Positions 1-13,771 are shown, numbered from the stretch's first letter. The stretch is DNA of 64,000 bases from Buxus sempervirens (GCA_947561395.2 OX387183.1:36010853-36074852); one strand, 5' to 3'. The notes: generated by a model not told the origin, from the sequence alone. Program-made: numbers and translations.

Positions 1-981
1 CATGCCACCTCTGATGAGTACGTGTGCAATAAGTCAGTGACTACGGCTCTTGTCTAAGCTGTGCTGCCTGGGACTTGAGTATCATTAGTAGCACTGCTCC
101 TAAACCGCACGGTGGTATAGCGATTGGTCGAGAGTCATCCCAAAAGGTTTATCTATCTTTGTGAGTCCTACAATGACACTAAAATCACAAACACATGTTG
201 TTACTATTGCATACATGCTGGAGGCATGTAATTGGTATATTGGCTGGATGTGACTATTTAGTGCATCCTAGTAACGTATGGATTATGCTATTGATTTCTG
301 ATATTGGATTCCTATAATAGAACTTGCTGAAATTTATATTTAGAACTGTCTATTATACTGTTTTATATTCATGATCGATACGAATGGTTAGACGAGCCTG
401 TTTAGTCGAGATTGCTTAATCGTGCATGAACTGTTATTTTTACTTATATGAACTGTTTAAACATGCATGTGTTACCTACTGGGATATTTGTATCTTACCC
501 TACCTTTATCTCATTTTTCAGCTGATACGCGAGAGGGGGATCATAGTAGTGATTTCCAGGGAGAGCTAGCTGATTATTCGCCGGAGTACTATTATCCGGA
601 TTTTGTCTGAGGTTGTGGATTGATATGGATTTAGTTATTTTTAACTAGATTATTATTCATATGTTGGTTTGATGTATTAGATAGATGAGAGAGTAGTGAC
701 CCTTTTTATTTTACCAGACTTTAATATTGATTTTGATGGTTAACTATATCTTAGTTTCTTGAGGATATTAGACTATACTTCCGCACATACATGTTCCGCA
801 GTCTAATAGTTAATTAATGAATGGATCATTTATTTCTTAGTCTGGTATATTCTTGATGTTTATTTGATATGGGCCAGTAACATCTCGGATTTGGTTGATG
901 AACTGAATTCGGGTTGTTACAGTAGCGAACCGGGTTCGGGTTGGGTGCCGGTTTGCACTGACCCGGGTTCGGGGCGTTACA
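1..981 (-). mobile_element. Family B LTR, left part cut off by the window edge
   Basis: Read on the minus strand this starts at 981 with TGTAACGCCCCGAACCCGGG. It matches, block by block, the start of the complete solo LTR at 15750-18681. The clearest shared block is the stretch reading cagctgaaaaatgagataaag followed by a run ending in taacacatgcatg (plus-strand 460-530). The other end lies outside the window, so target duplication and element completeness cannot be judged. Its start abuts family A LTR sequence, which suggests it inserted into that older LTR. No coding potential was recognised. Confidence 0.75.
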
Positions 982-3478
982 ACGGCCAAACCATCTAAAA
1001 CTATCCAAGCATGCTTCATGTTAGGCCTTAATTGGGCCTCAAAGGGTATGGCTCTTAATTAGGTTAATTCTTGTTTAATTAATCAAAGTAAGTTAGTTGG
1101 AAGGGGTGGGCCCCATTGGAAGGCCCATCAGTATTCAATTTTGGTCCGATAGGCCCAAGGCCCAAGTTGGGTTAAGGGAGAGCCCAAAACCCTATTGTTT
1201 TTATTAGTCCATAATTTAAAAATGGGTTAAAACAATGAGAGATCAAAACATAGCACTTTTGGGTTTTATCTAGGTTTGACCGAAAAGACAAATGGATCAA
1301 ACCTTTATTTATTCATGATTGAAATTTAATTTCGGTCATGCAATAAAATATGTATAGCCAAAAATTAATTTCAGCTATAAACATATTAATGCTTGACCAA
1401 ACTATGTTTTTGGCCAAGCACAGAAAACCCTAAATTGTCTTTTCTGATCTAGGGTTGGGTTCCATGGTCTCTTGGGGAGGACCAGGGTCTCTGTGGGCCC
1501 CTAGGCAAGCCCACATTGGTCTAATATTGGGGTGTTTACCCTAATTCAATTATCTTAATCCATTTTTAAACAAAATAGAAGGGGGTCAAGGCTTGGGGCC
1601 TTGCTCCCCCACTTTGATCTGAAACTCAAGTGATAAAACAAGGACCTTAAGTGTCCCTGTTCTTGTGCTAATGACATCCCCCCTCTCCCATGGGAAGAGA
1701 AAAGGGAGTGGCTCGATTGGCCTATGTCTTGGTCTAACCGGCCAAACCATGTTCATACCCACACAATCTACCAAAACAACACATCTAACATGAAGTGTTC
1801 TAATATTACAAGCATGATGAGGAGCTTAGTGAATGCGTGTTTAACATGGAGTGTGCATGAAGAGGATCATTGAAACAAGAATGAAGAAAAAGACTACTAT
1901 GCCTTGGTGTAGTATGTGTGTGTGTGCATGAACAACCTTAACAAGGGTGAGAATATAACATACAGACTTGCTATGAGTGAGTGATATGCATGTGCGCTAT
2001 CATGGAGTGTGCATGGGGTTAAAACCTACTTGGGAGCTAAAGAAACATGCCTGGAAGATTGCAAACAGTGGACTATACTCATGCTTCCTTTTGCTTACTT
2101 GAATCAACATGCTCATGAGATCTAGGATAAACAAATCAAGGAGGCAAATAACTTCATAAGGGTACGAAATGAACTGAATAGAGAAGGGAAACAGGGGGTT
2201 TAAAGGGTTACATTAGATGAGGAAGGGAAGAACAAGCTCATCCTTCAAATATAAAAATGAATCATGAGCTAGGATGACCCACTAAGTGATGCTGTTGCTC
2301 CCTCTTATCCTCCCATTTACCTTACCCTACTCCCCTTACCATGGGAGCATCATCTTAGGGAAGAAAATGAAGAGAAAAGGAAGGAGAAACAAGCTAAAGT
2401 GAACATCTAACACTTGGATAAAATTATGCATATATTAACTTCAAAGTTACATATGTTATGTAAATGATGCTTAGGAAGCTCACATTGGGGAAGAGAAGCC
2501 TTTTGGGTGTCTCTTGGAGGTCCCTTGAAGTGGAGACAACAGCTGGAGCTCTTCTCTTCAGGTCTAAGACTCTTCTTTCTCATCTTCTTGGTTATAGTGG
2601 AGAAAGGGAAGGATTTTGGGTGGTTGGATGAAGCTTAAGAGGCTTAGGGAGGGAGATAGAGGGGTAGGAGAGAGGGGCGTACATGGGGGAGAGGTGAGAG
2701 AAGGCAAAAAAAAATATCAGAACCCCCTGAAATGAGCTGATTTTCATCTTATATAGGCAAAAATGGCATAACTGAAAACATAATTCGGTTATGCTATTTT
2801 TATGTATAGCCGAAATATAGTTTCGGCATCTATACATAAAATTATTTGTGACTGAAATATAATTTCGGTCACATTTACATCAAATCACACTGATTTGTGT
2901 CGGAGATTTGCATAGAGAATCCGAACACAAAAATCTAGGAAAAAAATCTTAGAACCAAAATTATATTTCGGTTATGCATGTTTTTATTTATATCTAAAAT
3001 ATAATTTCGGTTCATATCAAATGTTCAAAAATCCGAATTTTTCTCTCTCCAATTTGTTTGAGACGATGTTAGATTTTCCATGATTCCTAATAAATGAGAG
3101 AATCTGAATTTTTTATTTTATTAATTAATTAAAGTAAGCTATTTTAGAAAATAATATTATTTTAATCAAGATATTTTCTTTTTGTGTTTTGTCTTTTCTC
3201 TATTTTGTCCTTTAATCTGCCACTTGGCAGGAAAGAATTTCTGCATTTATTTACAATTTTGCCCTTAGGGTTGTTCTACTAATATCTTCTTCATCTGGAC
3301 TCCGATTCTGGCAAACTTAGTTGCGTTGGAACCATGTCAGGATTTCCTATCCATTGGGGTATGGTATGGTAGTCAATTAAGCTTGATCAGAAAGTCAATT
3401 TCTGTTCCCTAGGGTTTGACCTGTCTTTGAGGGTTTTCATTTCTAGCTTTTAGGGGGTGCAAAAATGAGGTGCTTACA
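982..3478 (-). mobile_element. Family A LTR, partial, interrupted at its left side
   Basis: On the minus strand it begins at 3478 with TGTAAGCACC and then follows the first few hundred bases of the complete solo LTR at 22198-25612: the gcaccccc run, the 'gtcaaaccc', 'gttgactttttgatcaag' and 'ggttccaacgcaactgag' blocks recur in order. The lower-coordinate part is rich in GGGCCC and AGCCCA words, as in the reference copy. The LTR terminus is not found before it meets the family B LTR at 981, so this copy was either split or truncated. Confidence 0.7.
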
Positions 3479-4379
3479 CCATAGATTAATGCAAACTAGT
3501 GATGACACGTGCATACTGCACGTCCTTATCTTAACAGTAGCATATAAGTAGTGATTTTTATTCAAGTGAAGAAAGAGTTGTGGGGTGATTATAGTTAGGA
3601 AGGGCAATAGTTGTTAAAAAAAAGGGAGGCCAGAATCTAGGACGAATATTCCCCCATCTTCCCTTTATTAATAGTATAGATGAAAGGACTTAATTGTATA
3701 TAACCTAGAAAAGCTTGAACCGGCCCTAGATTGCACACATTTGAATTAAATTGGTCCAATGCTAATCGAACCACGGTACGTAAGAAAGGTGTGATGTGGC
3801 ATGTTAGGATTAGTTCAACCATCAACTTTTGGGAATCTGCTCATTGTAGGGTGACCCTAGGTGTCTAATGACTTCCCTGGGTAACTGGACTAGACCATTT
3901 TTAGACCGGGTGACCACCTACACCCAAACTCGATAGGTGGCGGCGACTCTTAACCCTACTGACTAAGACTAAATGAAATCAAACACCAAATAAAAACAAA
4001 GCGAGTCAGCCCGCCCACACTTACAAGTGCGACCCGTGAAGGGGTGCACACACTACCAAATTGGAACAATCTGCTTCATACACAAATCTGTCACTAAAAC
4101 AGATTGGCTCATGATCTATTATAAATTTCTAAACAATTTATCAATCTCTCTTGAAGTTGCCCTTATTAGCTTCTTGGTATTTATGAACAATCTGCTTCAT
4201 ACACAAATCTGTCACTAAAACAGATTGGCTCATGATCTATTATAAATTTCTAAACAATTTATCAATCTCTCTTGAAGTTGCCCTTATTAGCTTCTTGGTA
4301 TTTATGACCACCTAATCTATCGAAGCACCTATCTCATCCCTAAAATCTCTAAGCCAAAGTAGAAGACAAAATTGGCAAG
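3479..4379. other. Unassigned repeat remnants
   Basis: No gene was recognised. Around 3841-4035 the wording (ggtgtctaatgacttccc, then ggcggcgactct) resembles the 3' ends of the family A LTRs, so this is probably a decayed LTR end. A perfect 121-bp tandem duplication lies at 4065-4306 and is listed separately. Confidence 0.4.
4065..4306. repeat. Perfect 121-bp direct tandem duplication
   Basis: The unit beginning acaatctgcttcatacacaa occupies about 4065-4185 and is repeated, apparently without mismatch, at 4186-4306. An open frame of 63 residues spans the junction, but it is a by-product of the repeat and not a gene. The lack of divergence implies a recent duplication. Confidence 0.95.
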
Positions 4380-7320
4380 TAGTTCTTTACACCGACATAT
4401 ATGTGGGCACGTGGAGGTTTTTATAATGGACCCATCTTTTTGAAATAACAAGCCCATAATAAAGAGAATTCTGAGCCGATTCCGATGCATCAAACCGTTC
4501 CCAAATCGGATCTCAAACGGCTAAATTATGAATAAAAGAAATAAAGGGTAGTTTGGGGATTTTTATAATACCGAAATTGGATGCCACATGGCAGCCACGT
4601 GTACGCCATGGTGGCTGCCATGTAACCAATGATAAATTAAAATTTTGTGGGGTTGTTTTAGTAAATAAGTAAGTTTCCTAATGGGGTTTCTTATACAAAT
4701 AAATAAAAAAGTTAATAAAAGTTTAAGATTAAAAAATAATAATAATAAAAATAAACAAAGAGAAATGAGTTGGACAAATTGATCTAACTCATATTCTCTT
4801 GAGATATTGAGACAAAGCTTAAAAATATATATATATATATATATAAGCCTAATAAAAATGTGGGACAAAATAGACTTTGACCAAACCTAATTGAATGAGG
4901 GTGTTTAAGTGAGGAAGAGGAAGGGTTAGTTGTTTAAGAGAGGAAGAGGAGAAGTTAAGGAAATGAAAGATTTAGGAGAGGAAGAGGAAAGGTTAGGGGT
5001 TAAGAATTTGAAGGGGTGGGAATCCTCTATAAAAGGGCTTGAAGTTGGAAGCAAGGGAGAGGAGAACCAAAAGAAGAGAGTTCTAAAAAAGAAGCAAAGA
5101 GGGAAGTGAGAAAAAGGAGGAAGAAGGTTGTGCAAGAGGAAAGAGGGAACATCTATAGTTGAGCTCATTAGCATCCGGGAAATCAATCCTATACCAGGTT
5201 TTTTTTTCTCTATTTTTGTATGTTTATTTTTAATCAAGTATTTTTATGTTGTTGGATTGTCAAATAGTATAAAACATGTCACTGTTATCTTATGGCCAAA
5301 TTATTATTATTTTTTTTCTCTTTCTTAGTGTTGTTCAATTGTCACATAAAAAATGATTTGTCAATATTATGGCCAAATTTTTTTTAGTGTTGTTTAATTA
5401 TCCAAGAGATAAAAGAAATGATATGATAATCACTTTTTCTTTTATGGCCGAAGCATGCTTGTGTCCTAAGTTCTAAATTTGAATCACTGTTATGGCTAAG
5501 ACATAACAGTGGTTCTTGGTTAAAATCTCTGAGTTTTTTTGTGTTAAATTGTTAATGAATGGAATGATAACCAAGCTTATTGATTTTTTTTTTTTTTTTT
5601 TTTGTAAAGCATGATTATTTGATGCATGGCCAAACCTGTTAAATTTTTTAAAATAGATGAGGTGTTCGGCCATGGTTGATTTCATTTGGCATTTACTCAT
5701 TCTCATGTTGCTCAAATTAACATGTTTAGATAAAAGAAACAATAGCAGAAATTTACAATTGAAAGGAGCCTGGTAAAAAAAACAATAGCCTAATAAAAAA
5801 AACAAGCAACAGCCGTAGGTGGCTGTTCTTAGATTTCTTATTTTTCTGTCTAAGAGATAAACAAACAAGAAGGAGAAGAAGGAGAAGAAATGAAATAAAA
5901 AAGAGAACATTAATCGGGGATTGTGGCTGAGCCTGATTCTTAAATTGTTTTTTCTTTGGTTTAAAAGTTGGGAAGAATTAGAGAGGTATTGGAGGAAATA
6001 AAAGGGGGGAGAATTGAAAGAGAAATTGTGTGAGATGATAAGAAAACAGCTGCTGTTTTTTTTTTTTTTTTTGTTCCTGGTTAAGAAGATAAACAGCCGC
6101 CAATAGCTGTTCTTAATTTGCTTTTTTTCAGCAGATGAGAGTTGGGAGGGAATGGAGAGAGATTAGAATGAAAAGAAAGAGGAAGGATTAGAAGATAGGG
6201 AAGCCAAGCAAAAACAAACAAACAAAAATTCTATTGAACGAATGGTTTTGGGGGTGGAATTTTAAAATTTTGATGAACTTTTGTGGTTAGTTTGTTATGA
6301 TGAAAAGTTAGAGGATTTAAACAGAAATTATTCTATTTCATTTTTTACCCTTTCTTTAAATTTTTTTTAAAACAACCCTAGGCCTTTATTTGTTTTGTTT
6401 TTTTTTTTTTTTTTTTGTATGATTAAAGCACATACTAAAACACATACTAAACAATACTAACCAGATTTTTTTTATTCTTAATTCTTTAGATAATATGCTT
6501 AATTAATATACTTTACTAACCAGATTTTTTTTTCCTTTTCTTAATTCTTTAGATAATAGGTTTGACTAACATATTTAATTTTTTAATTTATTAATTTCTT
6601 TTAATTTAGTAATTCTTTTAACCAGATTTTTTTTGTAACTTTTATTAATTTCTTATAATACTTCTTCTCTTATCCAAATCCTTAGAAATAAGAATAAAAA
6701 AATGTGGAAAAATAAAGTGTAATCTTCAATGATTAAATATAATTGAATTTTTTACACATGCTTTGTGCAAATAAATTATCATAAAAAAAATAAGAAAACA
6801 ATAAACAATGATTAGGATAATGGAGCATGTTAATTCCTCTAATCTCTTGTATATATAAGAGAGATAAGATAAAAAAATAAAAATAAAAAGATAAATAAAT
6901 AAATATTTTGAAGTAACCAAGTACATTGCTCCATGATAAAATGTTTGATTTAGATTTCTTTATTTTTTGGAGTTTTTATATATGTATTATACATGATGTA
7001 ATATAGCAACCTTCATTCCTCCAATATTTGTATACATGTGATCATAAAAAGAATAAATAAAAAATATATAAAAGATAAAAGAAAAAAAAGAATTAAATAA
7101 TAGTAAAACAACCCAAATATTATCCAACTAATTTAAGGGAACCCATTTCGGTGGGGCAACCCAAGGTGTTCAAGGACTTCCCTAGGTTGTAATTGGGTCA
7201 CTTATCCGGAATCACTGGTTCAGACCAAAAGTCAACAAGGTGTCTATCTGCACCATTTCAGGTAGTGGCGACTCCATAATACATGTAACACGCTTTTACC
7301 GCGCGCTCGAGGTGCGCACA
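4380..7320 (+). mobile_element. Probable solo LTR related to family A, about 2.9 kb
   Basis: The right end (ggcgactcc ... gaggtgcgcaca at 7320) matches the terminus of the complete LTR at 22198-25612. The left half matches the partial copy at 9755-10200: ggatctcaaacgg, the 'gccacatggcagccac' block, and 'aaagagaaatgagttgga'. Flanking 5-mers are GCAAG (4375-4379) and GTAAG (7321-7325), a 4-of-5 match that could be an aged target duplication. The left terminus does not begin with TG, so that boundary is tentative. A TATA-like box lies at 5028. Long T and A runs fill 5150-6900; no coding region was recognised. Confidence 0.55.
5028..5034 (+). promoter_or_regulatory. TATA-like box within the LTR
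   Basis: TATAAAA precedes ggg about 650 bases into the LTR-like block and follows a purine-rich direct-repeat stretch (gaggaagagg words, 4905-4990). LTRs of this size normally carry the Pol II promoter of the element, so this is a plausible transcription start region. There is no direct evidence of use. Confidence 0.4.
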
Positions 7321-8962
7321 GTAAGCAGCTCAAAAGTGGGTTTTGCACCAAACCTTTTAAAATCAATAATTGTGGGAAACTGTTTCTGATTTTGTTTAAA
7401 TGTTCATAAAAATCATGACGAAAAACTGATCATTGAAATCTCCATATTACGCATGTAAATCACAAAAGTAATGAGAACTGATTTTGGAAATATGCCTCAA
7501 AACATGAGATTAAACCAAAGCAACAGAAATTAGAGGTTGTTTAGAACCTTAGAACCTAATATCAAGAGCTCTTTGATGAAGTACTACACCCACAAAACAA
7601 GCAATGACCACTTAGAAAAGCACCTCAAAGGAAAGCCCAACAAATAATGACAGAAAAATGGAGGTGGGTAATTACCATAAACATCAGAAGCAAGAAGGAT
7701 CCCTTCTTGGAGTGAGAAGAGCCAGCAACATATTTCTTGATGCCTTCAGTTTCTTCAATATACCCTTCTCCACTACTTGAGTTGAGAGCTAGTGAGTTAT
7801 GAATGAACTACTCATGGCCTAAGCGAAAAGGAGATCTAATTCTCACGTGATAAATTTCTTAAAAAATAATCCATTACTGTTCTCTCGTGATAAATTTTTG
7901 GGGAATTGGTTTTTAGTGGGGAAAATTGGTTTTTGTGATTTTCTTAAAAAAGAATCCATATTTAGTTACCTAGTTCTTGGTAATTTGAAAGCAATGATAT
8001 TTCTTTTAAATAATTGAGAATGAGTGTCATTTTACTGTTTACAAATGATGTCTTCGAAAAATGCCCTCATTATTATTTTAATCCGATTAATTATCAAAAA
8101 GTATCATTAGTTTAAGTTGATAGAGATTACTCCCATCATGAGACTAATTCTTAATTATTTTAAAAAATTGTCATTAATTTATAATTATAAAAAAGTAACC
8201 CATTATTTAAACTAAATATATGTATACTCATTCTCAACTACCAGCCAAATCAATATTTTGTCCAACAATATATGCCTACTGTCAAAATTTTTAAACCAAA
8301 ATAATTTTTTGCTTATTTAAAAAGTACATTTTTTCTATGTTTTTGTAATTTTTTTAAATTATTGGTGCATTATTTAACATATATAATGTCAAAATGTCCT
8401 AATCATAAATTTAATGAAAATAATATATATTTTACATTATTTAATAAAATATTATGTATGAAAAATATATCTTCCTATGCTTAACACAAGTAAATCAACT
8501 AGTTTTAATTAATTTCATTCCATTTTCATTTCCTATTTTTAGATATTAGCTAATCACCTCATAATCTCACTTATTTACTAATTTAGGGTCCCTAATTAAG
8601 TATAATTACCAATAGATCCTTTTTCACCTATTAGGCCACAAATAATGCTATTTAAATCCAAATTAAGCTCAACTTAAATTTAATTAAAATTTTCAGATTT
8701 AATGATTATTTAGTTAATCAATTCATTAATTTGGCAATCTAGGAAAAGACTAAAATACCCTTTTTATTTAAACCATATTTAACCATTGGATTTCTTTCAA
8801 AATTCTTAGATTTGATCTCCTTATTGTTCTTTACTAAATTATACCTTTGGATCATAACCTAACTCCCAAAATCTCCATATTTTTTAGATTTATTCCAGAT
8901 TTATCCTCCAACATTCTTATTTATATATTATTATTATTTTCCCAAAAATTCAAGGTATTACA
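7321..8962 (+). mobile_element. LTR 3'-end fragment resembling family B
   Basis: The right end (…tttcccaaaaattcaaggtattaca at 8962) parallels the terminus of the complete family B LTR (…tttgggaaaattcgaggttttaca). Upstream sequence is AT-rich and has no TGTAATGCC start, so this copy is 5'-truncated or only distantly related. No gene was recognised. Confidence 0.4.
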
Positions 8963-9754
8963 TTATGACACTGTTTGAACGAGTGAGGTGTGAGGGTCCA
9001 ATCCCGAAAGTCGCCAAAAGTCTTAGTTCATTATTTGTACATGTCATGATGAGGACTTTCCATGGAGTCCAATACATGACTTGTAAGAGGTGGCTACCAA
9101 AGTGATGTAAAGAACTTAATGTCAAACTTCCATAAGGCATTATAAATTGAGCTTGTGTTAATGTTTAGAGCTGGATTTCACAAAGATGTTGTAGCATTTT
9201 AGGTGTATTTCCCCTTTCCACAAATAGTGGCTCGGCATAGTGCTTTTATCGATTGTAAGCTCATAGAACTACGATGTACATGTATAATATCACAGAGGAA
9301 ACTATCATTATAGGTGGGAGAAGGTCACATGATTGGAATATGTGTCAAGCCAGAGGTATCTAAAAAAACTCACAATGCATTACATAGCAATTCATCGCAT
9401 ACATTACATGTTTAGTTGAGCTTGACTTTGTGTATTTTTTGTGTTTCTTTCATATAAAATATGCTTAGGTAAACATGCATTCTAGACCTCATATAGAGAT
9501 ATTTGGGGTCTTTCATGTCACATGCACCTTAACGTTATTTACTTGCTTTAATTATTGTTTAGAATGCCATATCTATGGTCATGATTATTGTTATTTTATT
9601 AGTTGATTCTGCAGGTTGTAGTTCTGCTTGGGACTTGATCTATAGGATGATACCTATTGGGCATATTTGCTCATTCCCTACTATCTTTGCATTTGTATAT
9701 GATGCAGGATACGGGGAGCAGAACAATGCCTAGAATATTGGCTTGATACTATGT
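8963..9754. other. Unassigned sequence
   Basis: No open frame with recognisable protein similarity was found on either strand. A stretch near 9600-9730 has the look of a short exon between tgcag sites but is not recognised. Confidence 0.3.
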
Positions 9755-10200
9755 GTGTAAGCACCTTGGATTGGGCACAAAAATCGATGAGCAAACATCT
9801 TTTTAATTTTAGCCTATGTAATAGAGCTCGGAAAATTGAAAACAAAGGCAGAAACCGTGTTCGAACTGGATCTCAAACGGCCAAGTTATGGATAAAAGAA
9901 GATGAGGGATAATTTGGAGATTTTTTATCAAAACCAAAATTGGGCGTCACATGGCAACCACTTGTGCGCCATGTTTGCTGCCATGTGACAAATGCTGGAC
10001 TAAAATATTTGGGGTCAATTATATTAAATGTGTTAGGATTCCAATGAGATTTGTTATGCAATTTCTTAAAAAATAACAAGAAGTAAATAAACGCTTCGAA
10101 TTTCTATCAAGAAAGAAAAAAAAATACGCATAAAAGAGAAATGAGTTGGACGAACGGGCCAAACCCATGTTCTTTTTGGACTTTGAGAGAAAGTAAAGGC
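9755..10200 (+). mobile_element. 5' fragment of a family A-related LTR
   Basis: It starts with TGTAAGCACC and then parallels 4440-4800: aactggatctcaaacggccaa, the 'gcgccatgtttgctgccatg' block and 'aaagagaaatgagttggacg' occur in the same order. The similarity stops at about 10200, so only the first 450 bases remain. About 190 bases of other DNA separate it from the MULE. Confidence 0.55.
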
Positions 10201-10388
10201 TGCATTTGGGGCTTTGCTTATTTAAGTGTTTAATAGAGCTTAAAACTTATTAAAACACTTTTTTAAGCTGATTAAGTGTTTGGTTCAAGTCAAATGGGTA
10301 AGTGATTACCCATGAGCAGTAGAAGAAGGGGACCAGTAAGGAGAAGCTCTTTGAGCTCCTCTCTCTTCAGTCTCGATAGAGCTCTACG

Positions 10389-10397
10389 AAATCTTTT
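10389..10397. repeat. 9-bp target-site duplication of the MULE, left copy
   Basis: AAATCTTTT lies immediately before GGGAAAATTATG, the MULE terminus. The same nine bases follow the mirror-image terminus at 33336-33344. A 9-bp duplication is the hallmark of Mutator superfamily insertion. Confidence 0.95.
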
Positions 10398-10945
10398 GGG
10401 AAAATTATGAAAAAGTGATACTTTACAGCCATTATTCGAAAAACATGCCACAAAGATGCGTAATTATAAAAACATGCCACTTTGAGAAATAATTAAGGGA
10501 AGGGGTCATTGCACATTTACCGTATTTGGAATGCCCAAATTACCCCTGAAAAAAAGGGGGGGAAAGAGAGGGAAACACGTGTGTGTTTCCCTCTCGTCTT
10601 GTTTCTCTCCTATGCTGTGCAAAAAATACCAGGGTTGACGAACATCTAGTTCCATGTTTCTTCCTCTCTTTGCCAGCGAACGCGTCTTGTTTCCCCACTA
10701 ACATTTTCTTCGTCTCCAAGGCCGACGAACCCCGACGAACATTACCCCATTCTCCTTCCCCATTGACCTCTTCTTCTCCAAAAAAAACCCCTTGCTATCT
10801 TGACAAAACCCTCTCCTTCCTCCATTCCTCTCTTCGCCGGCAAATGCAGGTTGTTTACCCACTCACATTTTCATCTTCTTTAAGGCCGACGAACGCCGAC
10901 CAACTTTCCCCCATTCTCCTTCCCCATTGACCTCTTCTTCTCCAA
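10398..10945 (+). repeat. Left terminal inverted repeat of the MULE
   Basis: It matches the reverse complement of 32725-33335 from the terminus through landmark blocks: catgccac…gatgcgtaattataaaaacatgcc, taattaagggaaggggtcattgcac, gaaagagagggaaacacg, accagggttgacgaacatctagttcc, and repeated 'ccgacgaa'/'ccattgacctcttcttctcc' units. Differences are scattered substitutions and small indels. In MuDR-type elements the TIRs contain the promoters for the inward-facing genes, and that is the likely role here. Confidence 0.9.
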
Positions 10946-10965
10946 AAACGCCGACCAACTTTCCG

Positions 10966-13771
10966 CCATGCCCTAGCTCGCAGCCATCCCCTAGGTTGCC
11001 GCCGTCGTCCACCTTGCAGTATCATTTGGAGGTATTGTTCCTTCTCTTCCTTGGCACACAAATAAGCTGTTAATGGCATTATTGAAATCGATGTACATGA
11101 GTTGCAACTTTTATATGGTTAGATCAGTTTTGTGTTGAAGGGCGACTTTAGATTGATTAGAGAAAAATATGAATGAACTTTTGTTTTTAGTATGAGTAAT
11201 AGAAATACTTCTCTGATAGGATTGAACCTGAACATGTTCCAAATGCAATAAATGTGATCTAAGAATACCAGTTTTCTTAAGAGTTGGAATGACGCTTTCT
11301 CCTCCACAATTTGACTAAATCCAATTGATGATGCCCCCCCGGCTCCACAGTGCATTTGACAGTGGCATGTTTCGGCTCCATAACTAATGTTAGGATCTGC
11401 ATAGTCATTTTAGGATAATTTCCTCATGCATGCATTATGAGAAAACTAACTTTCTTAATAAAGAGAATTTACTTCAACATGTTAGCAGGTTGTCCTTTGT
11501 GACACATGCTACTGCAGTGTTATTAGATCTTGATTATGTTAGTTGTCTTGCACCATGTGTGCCTCAACTGTTTTTATTTTTTTCTCATTGTTTTCTATAA
11601 GACTTGCATGATTCTTAATAGAAAGTGGTTTCAGTTCAGACAAGAAACTGGTCTCTCTAATGAGAAATTATTTAGAAATCTACAAGTTTCTGGTTAGTTT
11701 ATGATGCTTTTTGCGTTATTACTCAATTTATTTTATTACTGAAACTGCAACTTGAGGGTTGGTTCTTTATGATACGAACTGCAGTTCAACTTCTAGTTGA
11801 CACTAAGAATTCACCTAATGAATATGTAAGATTTTAGACCACATGATTTGGGGCCCCATTATGGAGTGGAGAAAGCTTTCAGTTTGGAAAAGGGGGCTAT
11901 CTCCAAGTCTTCCTAAATATTTTTTGAGGACGCTTTCAATTCTCTTGAAGTGAGGAAACTTGATCTTACTATGAGAGCCAAACTCCAAGTCTTCCTACAA
12001 GTCGGCTCCATATGCTTGTCTATTTTGCTAAGCAGCTGGAAATACCATAACAAAATTTCCTGCTGATTGGGACGAATGGAATTTTAATTAATGTTTGTTC
12101 AAGGCAGAAATGGAATGTACTTCACCAAATCTAGGAGTTTGGTCATGACCTCTTTCTGTGTTCAACAAACACTCCTAGGAAAATGGCTTTGGCACTATGG
12201 TAAGAAGAGTAGTAGTTTGTGGAGAATCACAACTGAGCCAAAATGTGGGAGAAATGATGTTTATTGGACTTCCAGCTCACCCTATTTGTTTCATGAGTTT
12301 AGCTTTGTAATTCTGTTTCCAAGATTTATAATAATTTCTCTGAAGAGGTCAGCTTTCTGGTTGGATATGGGGATCAAGAGCAATTCTGGATGCCTGATAG
12401 AGATTAATTCCTCCTTGATATTTATTAGGTCTTCCCAACAAGAAGCATTTGTCAGGGAAATATTATTGAGGTAAAGGCCTTGTTAACTGTAGGGACTTCA
12501 AGATTTTTTGGATCAATAATGAAGATATATTATTAAATAGAAGAAAACAATATACAGATAGTGCTGCTAGATACAGGCAAAAAGCTGACCATCCCATCAT
12601 CTAATCATGGGCAACTAAGATCATTCCTTTTACAACTCATCTAAAGATGGAATTTAAAATGGGATCTCAGTACTTGTAGCTCCTGCCTCGAACGATTTTT
12701 CTACAAAATCATTTGCCATTCTGGGCAGCTAGTTGAACTAAGTACTCAACTCAAGTGCAAGAATAATTTTAGGAAACAATTGTCTTAACAAAAATACTAA
12801 TTAGAAGTTTACCAACTAATTCCTGCAAAACCATTTTGGAGAAATGGGGAGTCGATTGTGTCTAGAGAATTAGAATTTTAGTGAAACGCTTCATTATGAA
12901 TTGCTTGTTAAATATGTTTTACAAACAGTAAATGTGCATTACTAAATCACTTCTAAGCTCAAGAATCACTTCCAAGGTCCAAATGAAGGGGGGAAGAATT
13001 AGTTCTATGCCTAATAAAAGAACGGAAGGGGAAAGAAACTAAACTAAACTGAAAATCTTGATCTTGAAATTGTAAATTTGATCATACTCAGCTGAATAAA
13101 GGGGGAAGAATTAGTTCCATGGCAGCTTAGGCACTTGTTGGGACACAATAGATATATTGTTTGTTTGTTGAACATTTAATTCCACAATTTTTGTCATCCA
13201 CTGATCATCCCCTTTGGCCATCCAAGAAATGGTGATTGCTTCCTTTGTACTCAAGAAATCTTTGCCTTCCTTATTTCTTTAATCCTATGTTGTAGTGTAG
13301 ATTAATTTTCTGTTCAGTATCTTTGGGTGCAGAAGCCTTTGTTTGACCTAAATAATTGAATTCAATATTTGCGTACTCATGCAAGCATTTCTTTGGTCAT
13401 GAACTGCTGAAGTTGGAATAAATAAATAGTTCAAAGTACTTTTTGTGTATCCTTAACCATCTGATGCTTGCTGCAATTGCCTAGACTATGTTCAAATATA
13501 TAAATTTTTTTGGAACAGACCATGGAAATTGTGCTTTCGAACTTATTTCTTTCTGGTCTCTTTAGAAACAAGTGGAACATTTTAATCTATTCTTAACAAA
13601 ATCCGATTGCACAATTCCACCATTTAACATTTTTGTTCCTGCTTTCTTGAAACTAGCCTATTTTATAGACGGAGATATGTTCTTTTGAGTTTAAACAGGA
13701 ATGAGGCAAGGTGGCATCTTGTATTAAAGTTTAAAATCATATTTTGTGTGTGAATGTTATGCGCCTTAGGC
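10966..13771. other. MULE interior between left TIR and Ulp1 gene, including LINE scraps
   Basis: No intact gene was found. At about 12091-12474 (+) an open frame reads like the ORF2 tail of a plant L1 (LLGKWLWHYGKKSSSLWR, 12172-12225). At 12501-12545 the reverse complement of a LINE 3' tail appears (a T run, then ggatcaataatgaag). The rest (10966-11900, 12600-13700) has no feature I can name, though splice-like cag sites are frequent, so unrecognised exons or introns of the Ulp1 transcript may lie here. Confidence 0.45.

Noticed and set aside
10583-10930. 115-codon frame in the left MULE TIR
   Set aside because: It consists of the TIR's repeated ccgacgaa/ccattgacc units; the same sequence inverted on the right shows no conserved protein.
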